This document shows, in pieces, positions 8,379 to 17,129 of a stretch of 64,000 nt of DNA (its first letter is position 1; each line of letters opens with the position of its first letter). Source of the stretch: an uncultured Alistipes sp. (GTDB lineage Bacteria; Bacteroidota; Bacteroidia; Bacteroidales; UBA932); assembly GCA_902388455.1 (NCBI GenBank), contig CABMPD010000004.1:62001-126000 (forward strand), read 5' to 3'. The position numbers and the translations under genes were made by a program. The notes under the pieces were generated by a model. It did no database searches, was not told the DNA's origin, and saw nothing but the letters and a program-made list of their open reading frames with translations.

Positions 8379-9125
8379 TTAATCGCGCGGTTGCAGGACG
8401 GCTTTTCGAAGTTCGAAGTTCTGGCCGAGGTATTTCTTGCGGACTTCCGGGTTTGAGGCGAGATCCTCGGCGGTACCGCTCTCGAGTATGCTGCCTTCGT
8501 AGAGGAGGTAGGCGCGGTCTGTGATGGCCAGGGTCTCGTGGACGTTGTGGTCTGTGATGATGATGCCGATATTCTTGGTCTTGAGCTTGGCGATGATGTG
8601 CTGGATGTCCTCGACCGCTATCGGGTCTACACCTGCGAAAGGCTCGTCCAGGAGGATGAACTTGGGGTCGATGGCCAGGGCCCGTGCTATCTCGCAGCGG
8701 CGGCGCTCGCCTCCGGAGAGCTGGATACCGTAGCTCTTGCGTACCTTGGCGAGACCGAACTCATCGATCAGGGACTCCAGACGGTCGCGTCTCTCCTTCT
8801 TGGTGAACTTGGAGAATTCCATGACGGACATGATGTTGTTCTCGACCGACATCTTGCGGAAGACTGAGGCCTCCTGGGCCAGGTAGCCGAGGCCCTTCTG
8901 GGCGCGGCGGTACATCGGCAGGTCGGTGATCTCCTCGTCGTCCAGGAAGATGTGCCCGTCGTTGGGCTTGATAAGGCCGGTGATCATGTAGAAGCTCGTG
9001 GTCTTGCCGGCTCCGTTGGGCCCGAGCAGACCCACTATCTCGCCCTGCTCGACGTTGATGGACACGCCTTTTACGACTGTACGGGCTCCGTATTTCTTTA
9101 CCAGGTTCTCGCTGTAGAGTTTCAT
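8379..9125 (-). CDS. lptB: LPS export ABC transporter ATP-binding protein LptB
   Basis: A 248-residue single-domain ATPase. It has Walker [10 protein letters not shown], signature LSGGERRR, Walker [13 protein letters not shown] and the family-specific continuation after it (PIAVEDIQ). LptB powers lipopolysaccharide extraction from the inner membrane together with LptFG. It lies 20 bases downstream of dnaX on the same strand and is probably co-transcribed. Confidence 0.95.
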   Translation of the reverse strand: MKLYSENLVKKYGARTVVKGVSINVEQGEIVGLLGPNGAGKTTSFYMITGLIKPNDGHIFLDDEEITDLPMYRRAQKGLGYLAQEASVFRKMSVENNIMSVMEFSKFTKKERRDRLESLIDEFGLAKVRKSYGIQLSGGERRRCEIARALAIDPKFILLDEPFAGVDPIAVEDIQHIIAKLKTKNIGIIITDHNVHETLAITDRAYLLYEGSILESGTAEDLASNPEVRKKYLGQNFELRKAVLQPRD

Positions 9126-9145
9126 TGTCGGAAATGTATTCTATG

Positions 9146-10915
9146 TTATTTGACGTCCAGTCCCAGGTCCTTGACCAGTTCGTTCAGCTCAGGCTGCTTG
9201 GCTGCCAGGAACTTGGCTTTGTCCACCGGCATGTATGGAGTGGTGTCCTTATGTCCGGAGGGGGATTCGTAGATCTGGACGTCTATTTTTACTTTACTGT
9301 TTCTCAATTCCTTGCGTAGTGCCGCTTCCATCCTTGTGAGGGCTTTCTCCCGGATCCATTCCTGCTGGGCGCTGTTGCTCACGAAGAATGTCAGTACGGC
9401 AGTTTCAATATCTATGCCGGGACTGCGGTGGAGCATGGCAGTGGCCAGGGAACTGCGGCCCGAGGACTTCTCCCGGTCGGCCAGGGCCTGCCAGGCGTTC
9501 ATCATGGATTCGAAGGTCAGAGGCTCGTCGGTCAGGGCGGCTGCATCTGCGGCGGCACCTGTGGCACTTTGTTGCTCTGCTCGGGATATCAGGTTCTTCA
9601 GGGACAATCCGGGGAGTTTCGCTGTGGGTTGTGACTGGGCCGGATGTTGCGGAATCTTCGTGGGTGCCGGTTCTGGGACCTGTTCAGGAACTGGTTCTGG
9701 TGCTGAGGAAACTGGCTGGGGGGGCCGGTCTGCTGATGCGGCTGCCGTGGTTGTCGCCTGTGCCGGTGGTGCAGGCTGTTGTGCGGCGGTCTGCGGTGCT
9801 GCCGGCTGAGGCTGCAGGGCCGCGGCCGCCTTCTCCGCCAGCCGCATCAGGGCGAACTCGATGAGCAGCCGCTGGTTGCCGCTCTGACGGTAGGACGCCT
9901 CGCATGACATTGTAATATTGAGCGAGGAGAAGATGAACTGGACGGAGCACCTTGCCGCCTGTTCCCGGTACCGCTCGATGAGCGAGGGAGGCAGCGACAG
10001 CAGGGCCGAGCCGTGGGAGTTCTTGCATACCAGCAGATCCCGGAGGTGGGAGCTCAGGCCCGATACGAAGTAGAGGGCATTGAACCCCTTTGAGAGAATC
10101 TCGTCCAGGAGCAGGAGGGAGGAGGTGTAGTCTCCCGAGAGCGAATTGTCTATTATTTTGAAATAATACTCGTAGTCCAGGACGTTGAGGTCGCGGATGA
10201 CGTCCTCGTAGCGGACTTCCTTCCCGCAGAAGGCCACTATCTGGTCAAATATCGTGAGGGCGTCCCTCATGGCCCCGTCGGCCTTGACGGCGATGACGTG
10301 CAGGCTCTCGCTGTCTATGGTGATGCCCTCCTTGGAGGCTATGTCCGTGAGGTTGCGCACGATGTCGGGGACGCTGATGCGGTTGAAGTCGAAGGTCTGG
10401 CAGCGGGAGAGGATGGTCGGCAGTATCTTGTGCTTCTCGGTGGTGGCCAGGATGAAGATGGCGTGGGCGGGCGGTTCCTCGAGGGTCTTGAGGAAGGCGT
10501 TGAAAGCCGCGGACGAGAGCATGTGCACCTCGTCGATGATGTAGACGCTGTACTTGCCGACCTGGGGCGGGATGCGGACCATGTCGGTGAGGTTGCGGAT
10601 GTCGTCCACGGAGTTGTTGGAGGCCGCGTCGAGCTCATGGATGCAGTAGGAGCGGCCCTCGGCGAAGGACAGGCAGGACTCGCACTTGCCGCAGGGCTCC
10701 ATATCGGGGCCCGGGTTGAGGCAGTTGATGGACTTGGCGAATATCCTGGCAGTGGTGGTCTTGCCCACTCCGCGCGGTCCGCAGAAAAGGTAGGCGTGGG
10801 CCAGCTGCCCCCTGATGATGGAGTTCTTCAGGGTCCTGGCGATGTTCTCCTGGCCGATGAGCGACTCGAAAGTGTCGGGCCGATATTTCCTGGCTGATAC
10901 TATAAACTGTTCCAT
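9146..10915 (-). CDS. dnaX: DNA polymerase III subunits gamma/tau
   Basis: A 589-residue clamp-loader ATPase. Walker A GPRGVGKTT is near residue 45, a four-cysteine zinc module follows (CGKCESC), and a DEVHML Walker B and sensor region complete the AAA+ part. Domain III and a Pro/Ala/Gln-rich linker (about 375-460) lead to a C-terminal tau-like tail. The start at 10915 (MEQFIVSARKYRP) matches the family; a longer frame to 10933 overlaps the -7 box. It is divergent from the sigma54 regulator. I see no obvious slippery site for a separate gamma product. Confidence 0.95.
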   Translation of the reverse strand: MEQFIVSARKYRPDTFESLIGQENIARTLKNSIIRGQLAHAYLFCGPRGVGKTTTARIFAKSINCLNPGPDMEPCGKCESCLSFAEGRSYCIHELDAASNNSVDDIRNLTDMVRIPPQVGKYSVYIIDEVHMLSSAAFNAFLKTLEEPPAHAIFILATTEKHKILPTILSRCQTFDFNRISVPDIVRNLTDIASKEGITIDSESLHVIAVKADGAMRDALTIFDQIVAFCGKEVRYEDVIRDLNVLDYEYYFKIIDNSLSGDYTSSLLLLDEILSKGFNALYFVSGLSSHLRDLLVCKNSHGSALLSLPPSLIERYREQAARCSVQFIFSSLNITMSCEASYRQSGNQRLLIEFALMRLAEKAAAALQPQPAAPQTAAQQPAPPAQATTTAAASADRPPQPVSSAPEPVPEQVPEPAPTKIPQHPAQSQPTAKLPGLSLKNLISRAEQQSATGAAADAAALTDEPLTFESMMNAWQALADREKSSGRSSLATAMLHRSPGIDIETAVLTFFVSNSAQQEWIREKALTRMEAALRKELRNSKVKIDVQIYESPSGHKDTTPYMPVDKAKFLAAKQPELNELVKDLGLDVK

Positions 10916-10930
10916 AACTCGAATAACTGC

Positions 10931-10938
10931 CAAAGATA
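10931..10938 (-). promoter_or_regulatory. -7 element of the dnaX promoter
   Basis: TATCTTTG on the minus strand, 16 bases before the dnaX ATG. Confidence 0.6.
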
Positions 10939-10945
10939 CGGAAAC

Positions 10946-10961
10946 TGCCGGAATTCCGGCA
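10946..10961. promoter_or_regulatory. 16-bp perfect palindrome between divergent promoters
   Basis: TGCCGGAATTCCGGCA is its own reverse complement and sits midway between the -7 boxes of dnaX (10931-10938) and of the response regulator (10971-10978). It covers the -33 region of both. The position suggests an operator for a dimeric regulator; the regulator is unknown. Confidence 0.45.
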
Positions 10962-10970
10962 TTAAAGTTG

Positions 10971-10978
10971 TATATTTG
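10971..10978 (+). promoter_or_regulatory. -7 element of the response-regulator promoter
   Basis: TATATTTG followed by T, 24 bases before the ATG at 11002. Confidence 0.6.
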
Positions 10979-11001
10979 TCGGATTGAAAATCAGAAATGC
11001 G

Positions 11002-12159
11002 ATGAAAGTACTTATCATAGACGACGAGCGGAGCATCCGCAACACTCTCAAGGAGATTCTCGAGTTCGAAGGACATCAGATAACGCTGGCTGAGGACGGA
11101 GCGGCAGGGCTGGAGGCGGCATCCGCCGGCAGTTTCGACGTGATATTCTGCGACATCAAGATGCCCGGAATGGACGGAGTGGAGGTGCTGGACAAGCTCG
11201 CCGAGAGCGGCAACGAGACTCCGGTCGTGATGATTTCGGGCCACGGCTCGATAGATACGGCGGTGGAGTGCATCAAGAAGGGTGCATTCGACTTCATTCA
11301 GAAGCCGCTGGACCTGAACAGGATACTGATTACTCTGAAAAATGCTACGGACAAGGGCTCCCTCGTCCGCGAGACCAAGATCCTCAAGAAGAAGGTCGGC
11401 GGGGTGCAGGAGATTATCGGCGAGTCGCCGGCCATCGTCCGTATCAAGAACATGATAGACCGGGTGGCCCCGACCGACGCCAGGGTGCTCATCACAGGTG
11501 CCAATGGTACCGGAAAAGAACTGGTGGCCAGATGGCTGCACGAGAAGAGCGACAGGGCTTCGATGCCTTTCATCGAGGTCAACTGCGCGGCCATCCCCAG
11601 CGAGCTGATAGAGAGCGAGCTCTTCGGTCACGAGAAGGGCGCCTTCACCGGGGCTCAGAAACAGCATAAGGGCAAGTTCGAGCAGGCCGACGGCGGCACT
11701 CTCTTCCTGGACGAGATAGGCGACATGTCCCTCGCGGCCCAGGCCAAGGTCCTCCGCGTGCTGCAGGAGAACAAGCTGACCAAGGTCGGCGGCGACAAGG
11801 ACATCACCGTGAATGTCAGGGTCGTGGCCGCCACCAACAAGAATCTGAAGGAGGAAATCGAGAAAGGCAACTTCCGCGAGGACCTCTACCACCGTATCAG
11901 CGTCATCGTCATCCGCGTGCCGTCACTGGCCGAGAGAAGGGAAGATATTCCGATGCTTATCGACCATTTTATCAAGCAGATATCCCAGGAGTCCGGCAAG
12001 CCGGTCAAGGAGATAGACGCCGACGCCGTCGAGGAACTCTGCAACCACGCCTGGAGCGGCAACATCCGCGAGCTGCGCAACGTCGTGGAGCGTCTGCTGA
12101 TACTTTCCAATGCCCGCATCACTAAGGACGACGTGATGATGTTCGCCCTGCCCAACTAG
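11002..12159 (+). CDS. Sigma54-dependent response regulator without DNA-binding domain
   Basis: 385 residues. There is an N-terminal receiver domain (DDE near 7-9, phospho-acceptor Asp in FCDIKMPG, then Lys in QKPLDL). A sigma54 AAA+ domain follows, with Walker A GANGTGKE, the sigma54-contact loop GAFTGA, and the arginine region WSGNIRELRNVVERL. The protein stops about 20 residues after that point, so the Fis-type helix-turn-helix present in NtrC (about 470 aa) is missing. HTH-less activators such as FlgR act from solution. Its tail-to-tail neighbour is an NtrY-like kinase, the likely partner. The start at 11002 opens with KVLIIDDE. Confidence 0.9.
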   Translation: MKVLIIDDERSIRNTLKEILEFEGHQITLAEDGAAGLEAASAGSFDVIFCDIKMPGMDGVEVLDKLAESGNETPVVMISGHGSIDTAVECIKKGAFDFIQKPLDLNRILITLKNATDKGSLVRETKILKKKVGGVQEIIGESPAIVRIKNMIDRVAPTDARVLITGANGTGKELVARWLHEKSDRASMPFIEVNCAAIPSELIESELFGHEKGAFTGAQKQHKGKFEQADGGTLFLDEIGDMSLAAQAKVLRVLQENKLTKVGGDKDITVNVRVVAATNKNLKEEIEKGNFREDLYHRISVIVIRVPSLAERREDIPMLIDHFIKQISQESGKPVKEIDADAVEELCNHAWSGNIRELRNVVERLLILSNARITKDDVMMFALPN

Positions 12160-15100
12160 GTGTAGTCCTCAGAAACCTCGGTGTGCATCGGCAGTATTAC
12201 GGTGAAGTCCGCACCACCCAGTTTCTGCGATTTGGAGTAGTAGATGTCGCCGTGACTTTGGGTGACGATGCTCTTGCAGATGGCCAGACCGAGGCCGGAA
12301 CCTTTGGTTTTGGTAGTGAAGTTAGGGCTGAACAGTTTGCCCAGGTTCTCTTCTGAGACACCGCTGCCGTTGTCCTCGATGTCTATGCGGTATCGGCCAG
12401 TAGACATTATGAGCGTAATGTCTATGATGCCTTGTTCCTTGCTTTCCACTGCCTGGATAGCATTGGTTATCAGATTTACGAATGTCCTTGTTATCTGCTC
12501 TTTTCTTGCCAGGACGACGGCTTTTTCTACGGTACGGTGGAAATTCATCTGTATGTTGTCCCGGTTGTCGAACAGGATTTTCTGTTCTGTGAGAATTTCC
12601 ACTAGATCGACTTCCGTTTCTTCTTCTTTGTAGAGCTTGGCGAAGCTGGAGAACTCGCTGGCCGTGTTGGACAGGATGTCTATCTGCTCTATGAGCGAGG
12701 AGGCGAGGGCCTCGAAGCGGTCCTGCCATTCTGGTCTGCCCTGCATTTTCATGCGCACGAGATGCTGTATGCTCAGTTTCATGGGAGTGAGCGGGTTCTT
12801 GATCTCATGGGCTATCTGGCGGGCCATCTGGCTCCATGCCTGTTCCCTTTCGCTCTGGGCCAGTTCTTTGGCACTGCGGTCGAGGTCATCTATCATCTGG
12901 TTGTAGGTCTTGACGAGCAGACCCAGCTCATCGTCAGCCTTGTAGTTGATATGCCCTACCTTGTGTGTGATGTCCATGGCTTGCATGTTGCGGCTGATTT
13001 CTTTCAGTGGCCTGGTGATGGAGTTGGACATGGTGATGCCCACGAAGAGGGCTATGATGATGAGCAGCAGATAGAGGTTGACAATAGCGGCTATAATGGG
13101 AGTTGCGTCATACTCGAAGTTGGTGTCGTTGATGAAGAACGGAATGTTGGCGATAGCCAGCAGAATACCTTTCTCATTATAAATGGGTGTGTAGAGGGAA
13201 TAGTAGGACAGCGTCGAGATATGTTCTTCCTGGATGACCTGCATGCGCTTGTTGTAGACGAGTTCGGAGTAGGCCTCCGAGTTCATCCTGGAACTTGCCA
13301 GGTATTCGTTGAATATATCGGGCTTGGTGGTTCTTATCAGTCGTCCGTGCGGATCGAAAAGATTGATGTCAACCTGTGAATTTTGGGAAACAGCGTTCAT
13401 CGCGCTGAATACTTCGGCAGTATTGAGGGCATCGTAGTTCTCGGTGGTCCGGGTCATTTTTGTCAGTGCTCCTTGTACGGAAAGCATTGCCTCCTCCATC
13501 ATCATATTGTTGTTCCCGTTGATGTAGCCGATGATTATGACGACACTGCCGATGGCCATGAGGATCAAAGCGCCTACCATTGACGCAGTGAGCAGTACTG
13601 TCATTTTCATACGGAATGACCGTTTGGGCCGGAACAGTGATTCGCGGTGCCGTTTACGGAAAAGTCTGGGCAGGGCCATTATCAGCAGACCGAAGGTCAG
13701 CAACACATAGGAGAATGAGATGAGGGTGGGGAAGATGCCTCTGGTCGGCCGGCTGACGGTGATCATGTTAGTACCGGGAAGCTTGTTTATAAACAGTACG
13801 GTTTCATCCAGGAAGTAGTGTGAGAAGCCCTCCTCGAAACTGTAGACGTTGATGGATACCGGGAAATTGTACCTGCCCTGGTGGCTGGTGAGCCTGCCGT
13901 TGTGGTATTTTGCGACGGAGTAAGGGTAACGTACGGTATTGGATGCCGGATTCAGGTTGTCGAGCAGGGCCGACGGATAGCCGATGTTGTCCGAACTGGT
14001 TTTGGAGTCGATTTCCAGATACAGGTCGTAGCGCATGTTGCCGCGGATGATACTGAAAGCGCCGAGATAGCTGATGCTGTTGCGGAAATAGTCCAGATAG
14101 TAGAATGCCGAACTTTCCGACAGTTTCACTCCGTAGTTGTCAATGATGTCCTTGTAGTAGCTGAAGCAGTTGACAGGACCGGAATAGTCTTCTGTTAGAA
14201 TGCTCTGGTAGCGGTTGCAGACAGCAAGGCGTATATCGTATTCAGAAAGTATGTTGAAGAAATACCGTTCTGCGAGCCTGTTGAGTATGGTGTTCTCATA
14301 TTCGGGATTTCCGGTCAGGCGGCGTACCAGAGGATCCGTGATTATGCTCTTCTCTATAGCCTGCAGCTGCATTTCCAGACCAAGGTCCCTTTCTATGGCC
14401 AGGCGGCCGGTGAGGACGCGGATATTCTCGCACTCTTTTTCGAAACTGAAGACGCCTACGCAAGTTGTAATATAAGCGGAGGCCAGCAGTACATATCCCA
14501 GTATCAGCCGTTTGGAATGCCGTTTGCGCTTGTGCCGGTACAGTCCGCTGGCAGTCGGAACGAATATGTTGAGAAGCAGGAGCCCGGCCAGGAACAGTAA
14601 TCCGTACATTATGAATGTTATTATGGTATAGACGGATATGTTGTTGATCTGGAATAGGTCGAAGTTGATGCCCGAGTTGAGGATGAGAGACCGGAATGTA
14701 GTGTGGATGTACGCTCCCAATGCGATGATGGCCAGTCCCAACGAAGCGGTCTTGATGTTGCGTGCCGGTCGGGGAGAGTTCCAGATGTCTTTGATAATAT
14801 TTTTACGGGAAGTATAAGTAGCTATGCAGTAAAGCAGTACGAATATGTGGAATACCATGAGAGCTCCGAAGGAATTGAAATTTCCGTCGGCATACAGCAT
14901 CGGGGAGAACAGCTCTGTGTCCAGAGGTATGTCCTTTGTCATCATGAAGGAGCATAGCTGCATGATGAAAATCCCTCCGAGTGAGAAATACAGTGAGACG
15001 ATGTTTTTATACCGGTTGTGGAAGGACAGAATGGCTATCAGGGCCAGGAGCATGGCTGCCCACCGCATTCCGGACGATCGGTGATTGCTGTTGTTAAGAC

Positions 15101-15752
15101 TCTCATTCTTCAGAAGAGAAAAAACGGGTGTGCCGTCTGAGGCGTATATTACGTTGGTGTCGTCGATATACACCGGGACGGTGGTGTATGAGCCTGTGAG
15201 ACCGATATGCCTGTTGACGGAGTTGTGCAGTACAGTGTTCTCGGAAGTGTACTGCGTCATAACCTCTATTGCTCCTATTATCCGGATATTGTCCTTGTAG
15301 AATGTTTTTACGATATACCAGGAGTTGCCGAGATTGACATACTGTACACCGTCTTCCAAAAATGCCAGGGGAAGATTGAACATGTTCCGGTTGTGCAGAT
15401 CGTGGATGCGGTACCATGAGGAGGAAACAGAAATATCGTCGTTGCTGATAGGAAATGTGTTGGCCCAGCTTTGAAGTTTTCCTCCCACGTAGCGGTAGAG
15501 CACCATGTCCTCAGGGAAATCCTCGAATTCCAACCATTCATCAGCAGGTGCGGTAAAAGCTCTGTCGATGTACTTCTGCAGGTTTTTCTCCCGTTTATGA
15601 AGCATTTTCTCCACTCTGTCCACCCTCTTCCAGGAAGATGTGGCGTCCATGTGGAAAAAAGAGAGCAGGAAGCACAACAAAGCAAGTGTCCAGAAAATGG
15701 AAATCCGGTTTCTGGATATTAGTCGCTGTGTATTTTTTAAAAAGGATCTCAT
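12156..15752 (-). CDS. Large NtrY-like sensor histidine kinase
   Basis: 1198 residues, well above the usual size. An N-terminal transmembrane helix (about 16-34) and a first periplasmic region lead to a multi-helix membrane block (about 230-450). A second extracytoplasmic region, helices near 725-755 and 875-900, a HAMP domain (about 900-950), the phospho-acceptor helix HEIKNPLTPM (about 980) and an ATPase domain ending in DNGSG, TTKTKGSGLGL complete it. All catalytic boxes look intact. Its stop overlaps the stop of the convergent response regulator by four bases, so the two form a tail-to-tail two-component pair. It is followed upstream by rlmH, 9 bases away. Confidence 0.88.
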   Translation of the reverse strand: MRSFLKNTQRLISRNRISIFWTLALLCFLLSFFHMDATSSWKRVDRVEKMLHKREKNLQKYIDRAFTAPADEWLEFEDFPEDMVLYRYVGGKLQSWANTFPISNDDISVSSSWYRIHDLHNRNMFNLPLAFLEDGVQYVNLGNSWYIVKTFYKDNIRIIGAIEVMTQYTSENTVLHNSVNRHIGLTGSYTTVPVYIDDTNVIYASDGTPVFSLLKNESLNNSNHRSSGMRWAAMLLALIAILSFHNRYKNIVSLYFSLGGIFIMQLCSFMMTKDIPLDTELFSPMLYADGNFNSFGALMVFHIFVLLYCIATYTSRKNIIKDIWNSPRPARNIKTASLGLAIIALGAYIHTTFRSLILNSGINFDLFQINNISVYTIITFIMYGLLFLAGLLLLNIFVPTASGLYRHKRKRHSKRLILGYVLLASAYITTCVGVFSFEKECENIRVLTGRLAIERDLGLEMQLQAIEKSIITDPLVRRLTGNPEYENTILNRLAERYFFNILSEYDIRLAVCNRYQSILTEDYSGPVNCFSYYKDIIDNYGVKLSESSAFYYLDYFRNSISYLGAFSIIRGNMRYDLYLEIDSKTSSDNIGYPSALLDNLNPASNTVRYPYSVAKYHNGRLTSHQGRYNFPVSINVYSFEEGFSHYFLDETVLFINKLPGTNMITVSRPTRGIFPTLISFSYVLLTFGLLIMALPRLFRKRHRESLFRPKRSFRMKMTVLLTASMVGALILMAIGSVVIIIGYINGNNNMMMEEAMLSVQGALTKMTRTTENYDALNTAEVFSAMNAVSQNSQVDINLFDPHGRLIRTTKPDIFNEYLASSRMNSEAYSELVYNKRMQVIQEEHISTLSYYSLYTPIYNEKGILLAIANIPFFINDTNFEYDATPIIAAIVNLYLLLIIIALFVGITMSNSITRPLKEISRNMQAMDITHKVGHINYKADDELGLLVKTYNQMIDDLDRSAKELAQSEREQAWSQMARQIAHEIKNPLTPMKLSIQHLVRMKMQGRPEWQDRFEALASSLIEQIDILSNTASEFSSFAKLYKEEETEVDLVEILTEQKILFDNRDNIQMNFHRTVEKAVVLARKEQITRTFVNLITNAIQAVESKEQGIIDITLIMSTGRYRIDIEDNGSGVSEENLGKLFSPNFTTKTKGSGLGLAICKSIVTQSHGDIYYSKSQKLGGADFTVILPMHTEVSEDYT

Positions 15753-15761
15753 TGGCAGAGG

Positions 15762-16235
15762 TTATTCATTATGATAAGGCTCGCCTCTGATTATGGTCAT
15801 GGCCCTGTACAGCTGCTCTGTGAAAAAGAGGCGGATAATCTGGTGTGAGAATGTCATGTCTGACAGGGAGAGAGTTTCGGCGGCGGCGGCCTTTATTTTG
15901 GGTGAGAATCCCCATGCTCCTCCGATAACGAATACCAGGCTGCGGCAGCCAGTATCCGCCAGATGGCTCAGACGTGCGGCCCACGCGGTGGATGAGTATC
16001 TCTGTCCCCTCTCGTCCAGCAGCACAACACGGTCTCCTTCCTTGATTTTTTTGAGGATGAGGATGCCTTCTTTCTCTTTTACCTCTTCCGGTGTGAGGGA
16101 CGATGTTCCGCTGAGCGCCGGAATCTCGATCCTGGTGTAACTTAGATACCGGCCTATGCGTTTTTCGTACATGGCCATACCTTCCTTGACGAAGTCAAAA
16201 CTGGTTTTACCTACTGTTATCAGGGTGATTTTCAT
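15762..16235 (-). CDS. rlmH: 23S rRNA (pseudouridine1915-N3)-methyltransferase RlmH
   Basis: A 157-residue SPOUT-class methyltransferase that modifies pseudouridine 1915 in helix 69. The trefoil-knot SAM site is visible as FVIGGAWGFSP in the second half, with the conserved C-terminal segment SHQIIRLFFTEQLYRA. Length and start (MKITLITVGKT) fit the family. It probably shares a transcript with the kinase gene downstream. Confidence 0.95.
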   Translation of the reverse strand: MKITLITVGKTSFDFVKEGMAMYEKRIGRYLSYTRIEIPALSGTSSLTPEEVKEKEGILILKKIKEGDRVVLLDERGQRYSSTAWAARLSHLADTGCRSLVFVIGGAWGFSPKIKAAAAETLSLSDMTFSHQIIRLFFTEQLYRAMTIIRGEPYHNE

Positions 16236-16256
16236 GCTGTCAGCTAATTCTGCCTA

Positions 16257-16264
16257 CAAATGTA
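16257..16264 (-). promoter_or_regulatory. -7 element of the rlmH promoter
   Basis: TACATTTG followed by T on the minus strand, 22 bases before the rlmH ATG. Confidence 0.55.
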
Positions 16265-16328
16265 GCAAAATTTGCACCATGATTGGCCTGAATTTTGCTA
16301 ATGAGTGAACAAAAATAGGAATAAAACG

Positions 16329-16751
16329 ATGAACAGGTTGGTTTTAATACTTGGACTTCTGTCTTTTCTCCCTATGACGGTGTCTGCACAGAATATGGTG
16401 CAGGTGAGTACCGACAGTGCGGGGGAGAGCAGTGTTTTCGTTCCTATTGCTAAGTATCTGCAAAGAGGTGATGCAGAATGTCTTGCTGCATGGTTCGCGG
16501 AGAATTTACAGGTCAATGTGATGGGCACGGTCTCCAACTGCAGCAGATCCCAGGCCCGGCAGATTATCCGCAACTTCTTCACCAACTATACTCCGCGCAA
16601 CTTCGAGATAGTCTACAAGAGCGGTACCTATCCTATGGAGTATGCCGTAGGCAATCTGGACAGCGGCGGCAATATCTTCACGGTCACGATTCTCGTCAAG
16701 ACCAACGACGCCGGGAACTATATCGAGCAGCTCAAAATCGAGAAACAGTAG
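16329..16751 (+). CDS. Small exported DUF4783-like (NTF2-fold) protein
   Basis: A 140-residue protein with a signal peptide ending in VSAQ. The body resembles the DUF4783 family of Bacteroidetes: a cystatin/NTF2-like fold with the pattern GD...AWFAENLQVNVMG and a later Gln-Ala-Arg-rich helix. The role is unknown; it is presumably periplasmic. The start at 16329 has an AGGA element about 10 bases upstream; a GTG at 16305 is the alternative. Its TAG stop forms the first bases of the inverted repeat element 16749-17132. Confidence 0.75.
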   Translation: MNRLVLILGLLSFLPMTVSAQNMVQVSTDSAGESSVFVPIAKYLQRGDAECLAAWFAENLQVNVMGTVSNCSRSQARQIIRNFFTNYTPRNFEIVYKSGTYPMEYAVGNLDSGGNIFTVTILVKTNDAGNYIEQLKIEKQ

Positions 16752-16928
16752 TCGGCGTGTCATAGCGGGCAATCTGCTGCGTCATTTTCGTCGCAGGGCT
16801 CAGTCATTTACGTCCAGTAAACTCCTTCGCCCTGCTCCTCAATGACTTGCATATTGCCCACTCTGACGCACCGACAATTTAGTGGTATGACGCCTTGCAT
16901 TTTACCCGCTCTGAAGCGTTTACGAGTA

Positions 16929-16968
16929 CCGCAATGGCAGAGAATTGCGGTTTTTTCTGCCGTTGTGG
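16929..16968. repeat. 40-bp interrupted palindrome, copy 1
   Basis: CCGCAATGGCAG, 16 bases, then CTGCCGTTGTGG. The arms are imperfect inverted repeats. The same layout with the same 16-base spacer recurs at 17034 and 60357. Confidence 0.7.
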
Positions 16969-17033
16969 AGGTGGAACGGAAGGACAATGCCTTCCAGAAG
17001 GCTTGTAGAGTGGGTGCGGCGAAAAAGATAATA

Positions 17034-17073
17034 CCGCAACGGCAGGCAAATACGGGAAATGCTGCCGTTGTGG
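17034..17073. repeat. 40-bp interrupted palindrome, copy 2
   Basis: CCGCAACGGCAG, 16 bases, then CTGCCGTTGTGG: 11 of 12 arm bases pair. It is 105 bp from copy 1, inside the inverted-repeat element. Confidence 0.7.
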
Positions 17074-17129
17074 AAGAGGTTAGAATTCGAAAAGGGAGGT
17101 GCGTCAGATCGCCCGCTATGACGCGCCGA

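Noticed and set aside
9600..9850. Low-complexity Pro/Ala/Gln region in dnaX as a possible frameshift or repeat expansion
   Set aside because: The frame is continuous and such linkers are normal between gamma and tau-specific parts.
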